From NCBI GenBank assembly GCA_964625175.1, contig CAZVAO010000100.1, forward strand, positions 1 through 8,419: 8,419 bases of DNA, in the 5' to 3' direction. Of this stretch, positions 1-6,113 are shown one piece after another (positions within the stretch are counted from its first letter, which is position 1; every line of letters begins with the position of its first letter). Origin of the DNA: CAZVAO01 sp964625175. Lineage in GTDB: Bacteria; Bacillota; UBA994; PWPR01. A program made the position numbers and the translations under genes. The notes under the pieces were generated by a model. The model saw only the letters and a list, made by a program, of their open reading frames with translations, did not search any database and was not told where the DNA came from.

Positions 1-1
1 C

Positions 2-9
2 AAAGGAGG
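2..9 (+). promoter_or_regulatory. Ribosome-binding site of the XRE regulator
   Basis: AAAGGAGG lies 6 nt before the ATG at 16. It is close to a perfect anti-16S match and fixes that start. The promoter of this gene lies outside the window. Confidence 0.85.
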
Positions 10-15
10 ATAATT

Positions 16-543
16 ATGAAGGAAATTGGTGAAAGAATAAAAATATTGAGGAAGCTAAATAATATTACGCAAGAGGAATTGGCAGAGCAAATGAGTGTAT
101 CACGGCAGTCGGTTTCTAAATGGGAATCAAATCAGTCCGTGCCTGATATTGAAAAAATTATCAGCCTTTCTGCCTATTTCGATACATCGACAGATTATTT
201 GCTGACAGGCAAAAAAGAAGAGACTGTTAACCATGATACCCCTAAAGAATCTAAAGAGGAGAATAAAACAAAGAAAGATTTCGCTTTAATCATTTCGGTA
301 ATCATGATTTCATTCTCTAGTATTTCATTATTTGTTATTTGGGTTCTATCAAAGGTGTACAGAATTAACAACCTTCCTTTCAACAGTGAAACAGGTCTTT
401 ACCGGGTAGGAATCGATGCATTTTTATATGTGCATGATATAAGAGATTTTTACAACATAATGGTTGCAACTCTGATTTTCGGTAGTTTATTGGCTATTTT
501 ATCTTTTATCAGAAAGAGAATGCTCTCTGCTGTTAATAAATAA
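16..543 (+). CDS. XRE-family HTH regulator with two C-terminal membrane segments
   Basis: This 175-residue protein has an N-terminal XRE/Cro-C1 DNA-binding domain at about residues 5-62. The helix-turn-helix is visible as ITQEELAEQMSVSRQSVSKWE (17-37), followed by the family's usual tail SVPDIEKIISLSAYFDTSTDYLL. A charged Lys/Glu-rich linker (66-88) leads to two predicted membrane segments, about 89-111 and 146-165, with roughly 34 residues between them. With the DNA-binding domain in the cytoplasm, that loop should face outside. This architecture suggests a regulator tethered to the membrane that may sense an envelope or extracellular cue; that role is inference. The gene stands alone on the plus strand, faces the GNAT gene tail to tail and is closed by the hairpin at 558-594. 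The target and signal cannot be read from the sequence. Confidence 0.9.
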   Translation: MKEIGERIKILRKLNNITQEELAEQMSVSRQSVSKWESNQSVPDIEKIISLSAYFDTSTDYLLTGKKEETVNHDTPKESKEENKTKKDFALIISVIMISFSSISLFVIWVLSKVYRINNLPFNSETGLYRVGIDAFLYVHDIRDFYNIMVATLIFGSLLAILSFIRKRMLSAVNK

Positions 544-557
544 TAAGTGGGTAAATG

Positions 558-594
558 AATAACCGTTAGCAAAATGGGCTAGCGGTTATTCTTT
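558..594 (+). terminator. Hairpin terminator between convergent XRE and GNAT genes
   Basis: A 13-bp stem (558-570 with 578-590) has one G-T wobble and a 7-nt loop, AAAATGG. The left arm begins AATAACCG and the right arm ends CGGTTATT. On the plus strand it is followed by CTTTG, a weak T tract. On the minus strand the arm is followed by CATTT, so it could end transcripts from both sides, although the GNAT stop lies about 90 nt away. Confidence 0.7.
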
Positions 595-681
595 GTGATG
601 TGTTATAAGCAAAAATGTAATAACAATCATCAGAAAAGGGTCTATCGGAATTCTAGTTCATAAGTCTCCGTTATGCAGCCC

Positions 682-1167
682 TTATAGTTGCTTCGAATAA
701 AATCGTAATTTCTTTTCTTCATTTTTGAATTGGGTGGTTTTTTGGAAGCCCGCTTTTTCGTAGATCTGACATGCAATAAGGTTGGCATCATAACATAATA
801 ATTTGATAGACGTTGCTTCACCGAAGGGCCTTGACTCGATATAGTTTAGCACTTGTACGAGTGCCTCTTTGCCATACCCCTTGCCCTGATGTTGACAATC
901 AATCATGATGGCATCAATCATATAGGAATCCTCAGCAAATTGGTAGGGTTCCACCTGCTTAGGCACATAGACAATTTTAGTAAATCCGACTGGTTCTGCT
1001 TCATAGTATATGGCAAAACAAGTATCTGGATGTCGAAGTTTTAAATTGACGTAAGCCTGAGCCATAAACACAGCATTTGATGGTAAAAAGTCCTTTTGAG
1101 ATTCACCTGGTTTGAGATTCACAATTTTCCAAAAGTTATCCCAGGTAATTTCTTTTAGTTTAATCAT
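682..1167 (-). CDS. GNAT N-acetyltransferase, BltD/spermidine-acetyltransferase-like
   Basis: This 161-residue protein is predicted to move an acetyl group from acetyl-CoA to an amine. The GNAT core is visible: an acceptor-side strand AIYYEAEPVGF (about 52-62), then motif A with the pyrophosphate-binding loop QHQGKGYG, then the C-terminal motif B region with NLIACQIYEKAGF. The last shows the typical aromatic residue (Tyr) and the 'xxGF' signature. The N-terminal SQKDFLPSNAVFMAQAY stretch and overall length resemble the BltD (Bacillus spermine/spermidine acetyltransferase) branch, but substrate cannot be assigned from this. The ATG at 1167 is preceded on the minus strand by GAAAGGTG at a normal distance. 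It lies 63 nt downstream of the M20 gene with no terminator visible between, so the two are probably co-transcribed. Confidence 0.88.
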   Translation of the reverse strand: MIKLKEITWDNFWKIVNLKPGESQKDFLPSNAVFMAQAYVNLKLRHPDTCFAIYYEAEPVGFTKIVYVPKQVEPYQFAEDSYMIDAIMIDCQHQGKGYGKEALVQVLNYIESRPFGEATSIKLLCYDANLIACQIYEKAGFQKTTQFKNEEKKLRFYSKQL

Positions 1168-1230
1168 TGTTACACCTTTCTTCTTACGATCTTCCGACGG
1201 GTCTCAATTAGAGAGGTGGGGAGGATGCAC

Positions 1231-2376
1231 CTATCCCAGATTTTGCAATAATTTAGGTATAGCCTCGATCCACAGCCGGTAATTCTCAACGATGTTGGGG
1301 AGGTAGAGGAATTCATCGACGCCGTGCTCGCCACCGCCAATCGATCCACAACAGTCAATAGTCGGGCACCCAGCAGCTGCTGTAAAGCTGCCATCAGAAC
1401 CGCCACCTGGCAGGATGAATTCAATTGGATAAGCAAGATCACGTGCTGTATTTAGGATAATTTGACTAAGTTCCAAGGCCTTTTCGTTGGGAACCATTGG
1501 CGGACGAGATGCGCTTATATGATAGCTGATAGTTACGTTTTTAACAAAAGAATTTTGGGTGAGCTGATCTAAAATTTTATAGATTTGATGATAATCTTCC
1601 ATAGTCGCAAAGCGGAAATCGATATGGCATTGTGCTTTTGCAGCAACCACATTGGTAGCAGAGCCACCTGTGATCTTGCCGAAGTTAATGGTGAAGCCTC
1701 TGGCGGGATCTTGATATTTAAGGAGTTCGTTCATGAAATAACCAAGTTCATGAATAGCACTTGCACCATTTTCGGGATCAGAACCCGCATGCGCTGCTTT
1801 GCCATTAAAGTCAACGATCACTTTGGCCACACCTTTGCGCCGATTTACCAAGGCGCCATACGGTTGCATCCTGCTACACTCAAAAACCAAGGCACACTTG
1901 GACATTTTAGCCAAAGCCGTTAGCCATTCCTGGGAATGTGGCGAACTGATTTCCTCATCGCTGTTTTGGGCGATGCAAATCTTGATACTCGGATCTTGTT
2001 GCAGGAGACGCTTCACTATGTAATAGGCGCTGAGTAGACCTGCTTTCATATCGGCTACGCCTGGTCCATAAGCATAATCGCCTTCGATTCTGAAGGGTCG
2101 TTCGTGTACAGTTCCTTCTGTGAAAACAGTGTCCATGTGTCCGACTATTAGAATATCGTAATAATCCGCCTCTGGCGCATTGCTAATCTCAAGACAATTA
2201 GCAGGCGCATGATCGGGTTTAAATCGTTTAACATGTAGGTCTATTTCCTCATATAGCGTCGCATAGTATTCCGCCACGCGGTCCAGCCCAGCATAAGTGG
2301 AGCTACCGCTATCAATATTGACGAGGTTCTCTAGGTGGACTAAGTAGTCTTTTAAATTAAATTCCGTTTGAAACAC
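1231..2376 (-). CDS. M20-family zinc metallopeptidase, glutamate carboxypeptidase (CPG2)-like
   Basis: This 381-residue protein is full length for the M20A/CPG2 group: two-zinc exopeptidases or amidohydrolases that cleave acyl-amino acids or short peptides. The complete active-site set is present: GHMDTVF with zinc ligand H80 and D82, GPGVADMKAG with bridging D109, NSDEEISS with general base E141 and ligand E142, ligand E166 in VFECSR, and H351 in GGEHGVDEF. The 24-residue gap from E142 to E166 equals that of Pseudomonas CPG2 (E176 to E200). The inserted dimerisation domain carries GKAAHAG with H196, which in the family reaches the partner's active site. No signal peptide is seen, so it is probably cytoplasmic. 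The GTG at 2376 is the only standard start in frame: a TAG lies 21 nt upstream, and no other start codon occurs early. GGGAAAGG abuts it with no spacer, which is unusual. It is probably the first gene of an operon with the GNAT gene. The exact substrate is unknown. Confidence 0.92.
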   Translation of the reverse strand: MFQTEFNLKDYLVHLENLVNIDSGSSTYAGLDRVAEYYATLYEEIDLHVKRFKPDHAPANCLEISNAPEADYYDILIVGHMDTVFTEGTVHERPFRIEGDYAYGPGVADMKAGLLSAYYIVKRLLQQDPSIKICIAQNSDEEISSPHSQEWLTALAKMSKCALVFECSRMQPYGALVNRRKGVAKVIVDFNGKAAHAGSDPENGASAIHELGYFMNELLKYQDPARGFTINFGKITGGSATNVVAAKAQCHIDFRFATMEDYHQIYKILDQLTQNSFVKNVTISYHISASRPPMVPNEKALELSQIILNTARDLAYPIEFILPGGGSDGSFTAAAGCPTIDCCGSIGGGEHGVDEFLYLPNIVENYRLWIEAIPKLLQNLG

Positions 2377-2422
2377 CCTTTCCCAATTCGTATTCTAAAT
2401 CCCTTTGGATTTATTAATTCTA

Positions 2423-2451
2423 ATTATACTGTTGATGAAGATAAGTCTCAA
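2423..2451 (-). promoter_or_regulatory. Sigma-A-type promoter of the M20-GNAT operon
   Basis: On the minus strand TTGAGA (2451-2446, 5 of 6 to consensus) is separated by exactly 17 nt from a perfect TATAAT (2428-2423). The expected transcription start is near 2416, giving a leader of about 40 nt before the GTG at 2376. It is the best promoter in the window. Confidence 0.75.
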
Positions 2452-2454
2452 TAG

Positions 2455-2473
2455 TTCAAAGATATTCTTTGAA
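2455..2473. promoter_or_regulatory. 19-bp palindrome, candidate operator
   Basis: TTCAAAGA-TAT-TCTTTGAA is a perfect inverted repeat with 8-bp arms and a 3-nt centre. It ends 3 nt upstream of the -35 box of the M20 operon promoter, and its centre is near -48 relative to the predicted start. The size and symmetry suit a dimeric transcription factor; which one is unknown. It has no T tract and lies in front of both divergent genes, so it is unlikely to be a terminator. Confidence 0.5.
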
Positions 2474-2544
2474 ATTGGAATTCATTTGGGTCATACTTAG
2501 AATATACCAACCAATTGATGGTCGATTTTAACCCCTAAGCATTG

Positions 2545-2550
2545 TATAAT
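2545..2550 (+). promoter_or_regulatory. -10 box of the DUF3267-like gene
   Basis: A perfect TATAAT, preceded directly by TG, lies 11 nt before AGGGGAG and 26 nt before the GTG at 2576. The -35 region at the right spacing (TCGATT, 2522-2527) is poor. The ATG at 2549-2551 overlaps this box, which argues against its use as a start codon. Confidence 0.5.
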
Positions 2551-2575
2551 GAAAGTAGATAGGGGAGATAGACTT

Positions 2576-3163
2576 GTGTTTCGAACGATAAGCGGAATAC
2601 TTGGCAATGAGAAAAACACAATAGAGATCAACTTCAGAAAACGATTTATCTTTTATGTTGCGATGGGGATGGCCTGCGGAGGGGCAATTTACATGTGTAA
2701 TGGTTTCGCTTTAGCGGGTATCCTTCTTGGAATCGCTTTGATCTTTTATTGCCCTATGATTATCATGCATGAATTGCTTCACGCATATGGGCATGCTAAA
2801 TATGGGGAGTTCGAGGGTGAAGTGATTGTCTTTAATAAGAAAATTGGTGATTATAAATTTACCTCCGAAAACAGTTCTTATTGTTACAACCGACTTGAAC
2901 CTTGTTATTTAAATACCCAGATGATAAAAATATTACTTTATCCTCTAATCATTCAAGTTCCACTATTTTTGACCTATGCAGCGATTTCATTACTCGCAGA
3001 ATCCCCCTTAGAGGCGGGGGTTATTCTTGCGATTGGAGCGGTGTTCTTTTTTAGTGGATGTATCCCAGATCTGCTTCTTGCACTAAAATGTTGTAAAATG
3101 GATGGTTCCGTTCGTGAAGTCATAATTGATAGAAATTTCAGAATTGAGCAATGCAACAATTGA
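2576..3163 (+). CDS. Multi-pass membrane protein with HExxH motif, DUF3267-like putative zincin
   Basis: This 195-residue protein has about four hydrophobic segments (roughly 22-41, 45-64, 119-141 and 146-169). At the end of the second lies HELLHAYGH, in which H65, E66 and H69 form an HExxH zinc-protease signature. Near the C-terminus, GCIPDLLLAL supplies D165 in the place where DUF3267 and related M50-like proteins keep an acidic ligand. This fits a small intramembrane or membrane-bound metallopeptidase; activity and substrate are not shown. I start it at GTG 2576 because AGGGGAG (2561-2567) is correctly spaced. The in-frame ATG at 2549, nine codons upstream, lies in the -10 box and lacks a ribosome-binding site. 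It is divergent from the M20 gene and about 130 nt upstream of the metallo-hydrolase gene, which has its own -10 box. No partner gene is obvious. Confidence 0.8.
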   Translation: MFRTISGILGNEKNTIEINFRKRFIFYVAMGMACGGAIYMCNGFALAGILLGIALIFYCPMIIMHELLHAYGHAKYGEFEGEVIVFNKKIGDYKFTSENSSYCYNRLEPCYLNTQMIKILLYPLIIQVPLFLTYAAISLLAESPLEAGVILAIGAVFFFSGCIPDLLLALKCCKMDGSVREVIIDRNFRIEQCNN

Positions 3164-3225
3164 TCCCTTAGGAAACCCATAATTCAGCTCAGCACTAGTA
3201 TTGGCAATTGAATCGCTATCCAGTA

Positions 3226-3254
3226 TTCCGAATCATTAAAAGCAGTAGTATAAT
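3226..3254 (+). promoter_or_regulatory. Possible promoter of the MBL-fold hydrolase gene
   Basis: TATAAT at 3249-3254 is a perfect -10. The hexamer 17 nt upstream (TTCCGA, 3226-3231) matches the -35 consensus at only three positions. The expected start near 3261 gives a leader of about 30 nt. Confidence 0.45.
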
Positions 3255-3291
3255 GATAATAAATTGAAAATTGATTATGAAGGAGATCATT

Positions 3292-4131
3292 ATGAAATTG
3301 ACCGTGCTAGTTGATAATAATACACTCATTGATCGGTATCTAGTAGGTGAACCAGGCGTATCGTTTTTTATTCAAGAGGGCGGGCAGAACATCTTATTTG
3401 ACGTGGGGTATAGTGATGCCTTTCTGAGAAATGGGGCAATATTGGGGATAGACTTCTTTGATATTGATTTTTTGTGTTTGAGCCACAGCCATTTGGACCA
3501 TACTTGGGGGCTTGAACCTCTAATTAAAACATTCACGGCAGAACTTTTTGAGGGTAGACCCTTTAAAAAACCAACTTTGATTGCCCATCCGGCGGTTTTT
3601 GATAGTAAGACCTTTACAGGTATTGATGAATTTGGCATTAATGTCTCCAGAGATAAATTACTGAAATACTGTAATGATGGACTAGCTAAAACCCCTGTTT
3701 GGATTACAGAGCATTTGGTTTTCTTAGGTGAGATCCCCCGCGAGAATGACTTCGAGTGTCAAGAGGGGATTGGGAAAGTCCTTAGGGATGGCGAATTGGT
3801 AGAAGATTTCAATATTGATGACAGCGCCTTATGCTACAAGAGCGAAAAAGGTCTTGTGATTATAACGGGGTGCTCCCATGCGGGTATCTGCAATATGATT
3901 GAGTATGCCAAAAAAGTTTGTAATGATCAGCGTGTGTTTGACGTTATTGGAGGACTACATCTACAGAATCCACCTCAACGGCAATTAAGCAAAACTGTAG
4001 CGTATTTTGAAGCGTTGGATATGGAGAAAATCCATGCCAGTCACTGCACAGATTTAAAGTCAAAAATCGCGTTTTCTAAGGTAGTTGAAGTGGAAGAAGT
4101 CGGTTCCGGTACAATTCTGAGATATGAGTAG
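3292..4131 (+). CDS. MBL-fold metallo-hydrolase, COG1237 (dihydropterin phosphate synthase-like) group
   Basis: This 279-residue cytoplasmic protein has the metallo-beta-lactamase metal site: SHSHLDH (H65, H67, D69, H70), GCSHAG (H196), and GGLHL (H223). The early LFDVGYS strand and the C-terminal HASHCTD (248-254) belong to the COG1237 branch. Members of that branch include the archaeal enzyme linked to methanopterin precursor synthesis (RFA-P synthase-like), but most bacterial members are uncharacterised hydrolases, so only the fold and metal binding are secure. The start is ATG 3292, with AAGGAG at 3280-3285 spaced 6 nt before it. An in-frame TTG at 3271 lies upstream of that ribosome-binding site and is unlikely. 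The MKLTVLVDNN opening is typical of the group. The gene seems to have its own promoter. Confidence 0.9.
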   Translation: MKLTVLVDNNTLIDRYLVGEPGVSFFIQEGGQNILFDVGYSDAFLRNGAILGIDFFDIDFLCLSHSHLDHTWGLEPLIKTFTAELFEGRPFKKPTLIAHPAVFDSKTFTGIDEFGINVSRDKLLKYCNDGLAKTPVWITEHLVFLGEIPRENDFECQEGIGKVLRDGELVEDFNIDDSALCYKSEKGLVIITGCSHAGICNMIEYAKKVCNDQRVFDVIGGLHLQNPPQRQLSKTVAYFEALDMEKIHASHCTDLKSKIAFSKVVEVEEVGSGTILRYE

Positions 4132-4143
4132 GACTTGCCAGTG

Positions 4144-4184
4144 TCGGTTCTCCATAGAAGTTTGCTACTGTTGTTAAGAACCGA
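4144..4184. repeat. Inverted repeat after the MBL gene
   Basis: TCGGTTCT (4144-4151) and AGAACCGA (4177-4184) are perfect 8-bp arms around a 25-nt spacer, 12 nt after the MBL stop codon. There is no T tract afterwards, so terminator function is doubtful. It could instead be an mRNA 3' hairpin or a protein site. Confidence 0.4.
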
Positions 4185-4248
4185 GAATCTATAGTCGATC
4201 ATTCTAAATGAATAATGGACTCACAATGGTAATGAAAGGAGCTGCAAA

Positions 4249-4575
4249 ATGAATAATAGGTTAATAAAATCTCTGATTGGCGGCGCACTACTCGGTCTGA
4301 TCTGTGTGGTAGGCGCCTATGTGCGATCTGGTTATACCGCATCAACCGTTTATGTATTTTCGCTTTGGTATAACCGTGTGATTCTTGGGTTGGTAGTAGG
4401 GGCTCCTTGGCCTCAAGCAAGTGGAAGCAGTCATATCATGCGAGGCGCTATTCTAGGTCTGTTGGTATCTTTTGCTTTTTACAGCTCTATAGGATTTGAA
4501 GACCCAGTTAGTTTTGGGGCAGGGATCGTATATGGGATCATTCTGGAAGTGTGGCTTCATCGGTCAAAGGTGTAA
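4249..4575 (+). CDS. Small four-segment membrane protein of unknown function
   Basis: I do not recognise a named family in this 108-residue protein. It has about four hydrophobic segments (roughly 8-26, 32-52, 64-82 and 86-104) with many glycines. There is a partial internal repetition: GGALLGLICVVGAY in segment 1, RVILGLVVGAP in segment 2, RGAILGLLVSFAFY in segment 3 and GAGIVYGIILE in segment 4. These glycine-spaced helices would pack tightly and suggest an ancestral duplication, as seen in glycine-zipper-like or small transporter-like proteins. AAAGGAG (4235-4241) sits 7 nt before the ATG, which supports it as a real gene. No signal peptide cleavage site is apparent. It lies between two plus-strand genes, with gaps of about 117 and 171 nt, and its own promoter is unclear. 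Confidence 0.75.
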   Translation: MNNRLIKSLIGGALLGLICVVGAYVRSGYTASTVYVFSLWYNRVILGLVVGAPWPQASGSSHIMRGAILGLLVSFAFYSSIGFEDPVSFGAGIVYGIILEVWLHRSKV

Positions 4576-4590
4576 TTTTGTATTGGGAAG

Positions 4591-4644
4591 AATACGAGAC
4601 ATTTTATGCGGTTATTTAAAAGCCGACCGAAATCGTATTGTCTC
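4591..4644. repeat. Overlapping inverted repeats upstream of the pRiA4b ORF-3-like gene
   Basis: AATACGA (4591-4597) pairs with TCGTATT (4633-4639), and GAGACA (4596-4601) pairs with TGTCTC (4639-4644). The two stems share bases and cross, so they could only form alternately or as a strained pseudoknot. A small inner CGG/CCG pairing is also possible. No function is known. Confidence 0.3.
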
Positions 4645-4746
4645 AAATTTATTCACTATAGAACTATTATTTGAAGATGGCAAATTCATATAGGCATTGA
4701 TGTTTAAAACAATTTGGTTGTTAATAGAATGAGAATGGGGAGTATT

Positions 4747-5799
4747 ATGGAGAGTAAAATAATTGAACTACAAGAGATTATCAAACCAGTCTATTTGCAC
4801 CTAGAATTAAGAGACGATTACCTGTCAGATTATCAAAAGCGGATGCTCAAAAGGCATGGTGGTTCCTCAACGGGTGAGTCGATATCTAGAGATATACTCG
4901 TTCCCTACGATATGATGCTACATAATCTTCATTATGCCATTCAAAAACTCTATGGATGGACAAATTCACATCTGCGCAAGTTTAGTTTACCCGAAGAAAT
5001 ACACGAGGAATTGACAAAGGGTACTGTTAGGGGCTGGTTTGATTTAGTTGGTGTATTATTTCAACCACCTTCTGAAGGACAAGTGGATATATTTTGGGAT
5101 GATGATTACAATGGTGGTAGTTTTAATAGCTGGCTTAAGAAAAAATATACAGGTCCTTATTATTATCGCGGAACGATGGAGCATAGGGCGGTCGCTAAAC
5201 AAGATGTACAAGATATGTTAGATCGTTTTCCCTTGATCGAGGTTAGAGAATCATTTCAGCAATATATGAGTCGATCAAGCCTTGATCAGAATGAAGAAGT
5301 GAAAATACTGCGGAAAGCACCGTTAATTAGTCTAACGCTTAAGGAGATGGATGCATCTCTTTCGTTTGATGGTGGTGATACAGAATGCTTGTTAGAGCGA
5401 CTTAAGGTTGATCAAGTACTCATCGCTCAAAGTGACGAGGTGAATTCTCAAGTTTTATTCCCTGTCACAAAAGAGTTGATCTATACCTATGATTTCGGTG
5501 ATGACTGGGTTGTCACAATAACGAAGCATAAGGATTGTCGGGAACTGCTAAACCAAAATCTGATCGGTATCCATGAGCTTGAAGAAGCAAAAGAGGTTGT
5601 ATTAACAAAACATAAACCTGTTTGTATCCACAAAGATGGTGTTTCGGTTCTTGATGATGTTGGCGGATTAGGTGGGTTTGCTGATTTGTTATCAGTGCTT
5701 TATGAGGAAACCGATCAAACAGAGAAGGCCAATGCTCGTGCTTGGGCAAAGAGTCAGGGTTGGAGCGACAAAAAGGTTTTAAGCAAAAAGATGCTATAG
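4747..5799 (+). CDS. Plasmid pRiA4b ORF-3 family protein, long form
   Basis: This 350-residue protein carries the landmarks of the pRiA4b ORF-3-like family, whose biochemical role is not established. They are IIKPVYLHLEL (11-21), LHYAIQKLYGWTNSHLRKF (61-79, the family's 'LH..I....GW..SHL..F'), YTYDFGDDWVVTI (246-258) and DDVGGLGGFADLL (303-315). Common members are roughly half to two-thirds this length. Here extra sequence lies between the first strand and the LH helix (about 22-50) and again at about 90-190. It is soluble and has no membrane segment. I chose ATG 4747 because GGGGAG (4737-4742) lies 4 nt upstream. Upstream in-frame starts (TTG 4714, ATG 4729, ATG 4735) have no ribosome-binding site. 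The DUF6429 gene follows after 50 nt and is probably co-transcribed. Members occur on plasmids and near mobile elements, but no mobility gene is visible here. Confidence 0.85.
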   Translation: MESKIIELQEIIKPVYLHLELRDDYLSDYQKRMLKRHGGSSTGESISRDILVPYDMMLHNLHYAIQKLYGWTNSHLRKFSLPEEIHEELTKGTVRGWFDLVGVLFQPPSEGQVDIFWDDDYNGGSFNSWLKKKYTGPYYYRGTMEHRAVAKQDVQDMLDRFPLIEVRESFQQYMSRSSLDQNEEVKILRKAPLISLTLKEMDASLSFDGGDTECLLERLKVDQVLIAQSDEVNSQVLFPVTKELIYTYDFGDDWVVTITKHKDCRELLNQNLIGIHELEEAKEVVLTKHKPVCIHKDGVSVLDDVGGLGGFADLLSVLYEETDQTEKANARAWAKSQGWSDKKVLSKKML

Positions 5800-5849
5800 G
5801 TATGAATTGCTCAATCTATAATGTAAAACTGGTATAAAGGAGAGATTAT

Positions 5850-6113
5850 ATGGAAAAGGTTAAGCCAGAACAAGCAATGAAAGAGCTGACAATGATTCTA
5901 ATGTATCTGTCCAAATTCAGCGAGAAAAATCGGTTTAATTCAAGAAAGAATATCGCTTGGAAAGGGTACGATTTTGATATTATTAACAGACTGGATGAAG
6001 AAGAATTCGTTTATCAGAGTAGCCGTCGTTCCAGGTCAGTTCAAATCTCCGAAGAAGGCATAAAACTGGCCCATGAATTGATGAAAAAATATCATATAGA
6101 GGATTGGAAGTAG
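5850..6113 (+). CDS. DUF6429-like small winged-helix-type protein
   Basis: This 87-residue protein resembles DUF6429: a first helix ELTMILMYLSKF (12-23), the characteristic AWKGYDFDIINRLDEEEFV (36-54), a short basic wing SSRRSRSVQISEEG (57-70), and a final helix GIKLAHELMKKY (70-81). The order helix, helix, beta-wing (VQISEEG), helix looks like a winged helix-turn-helix and would suit DNA or protein binding; that is inference, since the family has no assigned function. AAAGGAGAG (5836-5844) before ATG 5850 makes translation credible. It follows the pRiA4b ORF-3-like gene by 50 nt with no terminator between them, so the two probably form a small operon. Confidence 0.8.
   Translation: MEKVKPEQAMKELTMILMYLSKFSEKNRFNSRKNIAWKGYDFDIINRLDEEEFVYQSSRRSRSVQISEEGIKLAHELMKKYHIEDWK

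Noticed and set aside
1170..1442. 90-codon minus-strand frame overlapping the end of the M20 gene
   Set aside because: It lies in another frame of a well-supported gene, has low-complexity composition, and matches no family.
1585..2023. Two plus-strand frames across the M20 gene
   Set aside because: They are antisense to a gene with a complete catalytic set, and nothing in them is recognisable.
2974..3180. 68-codon minus-strand frame over the zincin-like gene
   Set aside because: It is antisense to membrane-helix codons and has no independent support.
4496..4693. 65-codon plus-strand frame overlapping the small membrane protein gene
   Set aside because: It starts inside that gene in another frame, has no ribosome-binding site, and its protein has no recognisable feature.
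5513..5749. 78-codon minus-strand frame within the pRiA4b ORF-3-like gene
   Set aside because: It is antisense to conserved motifs of that family and has no support of its own.
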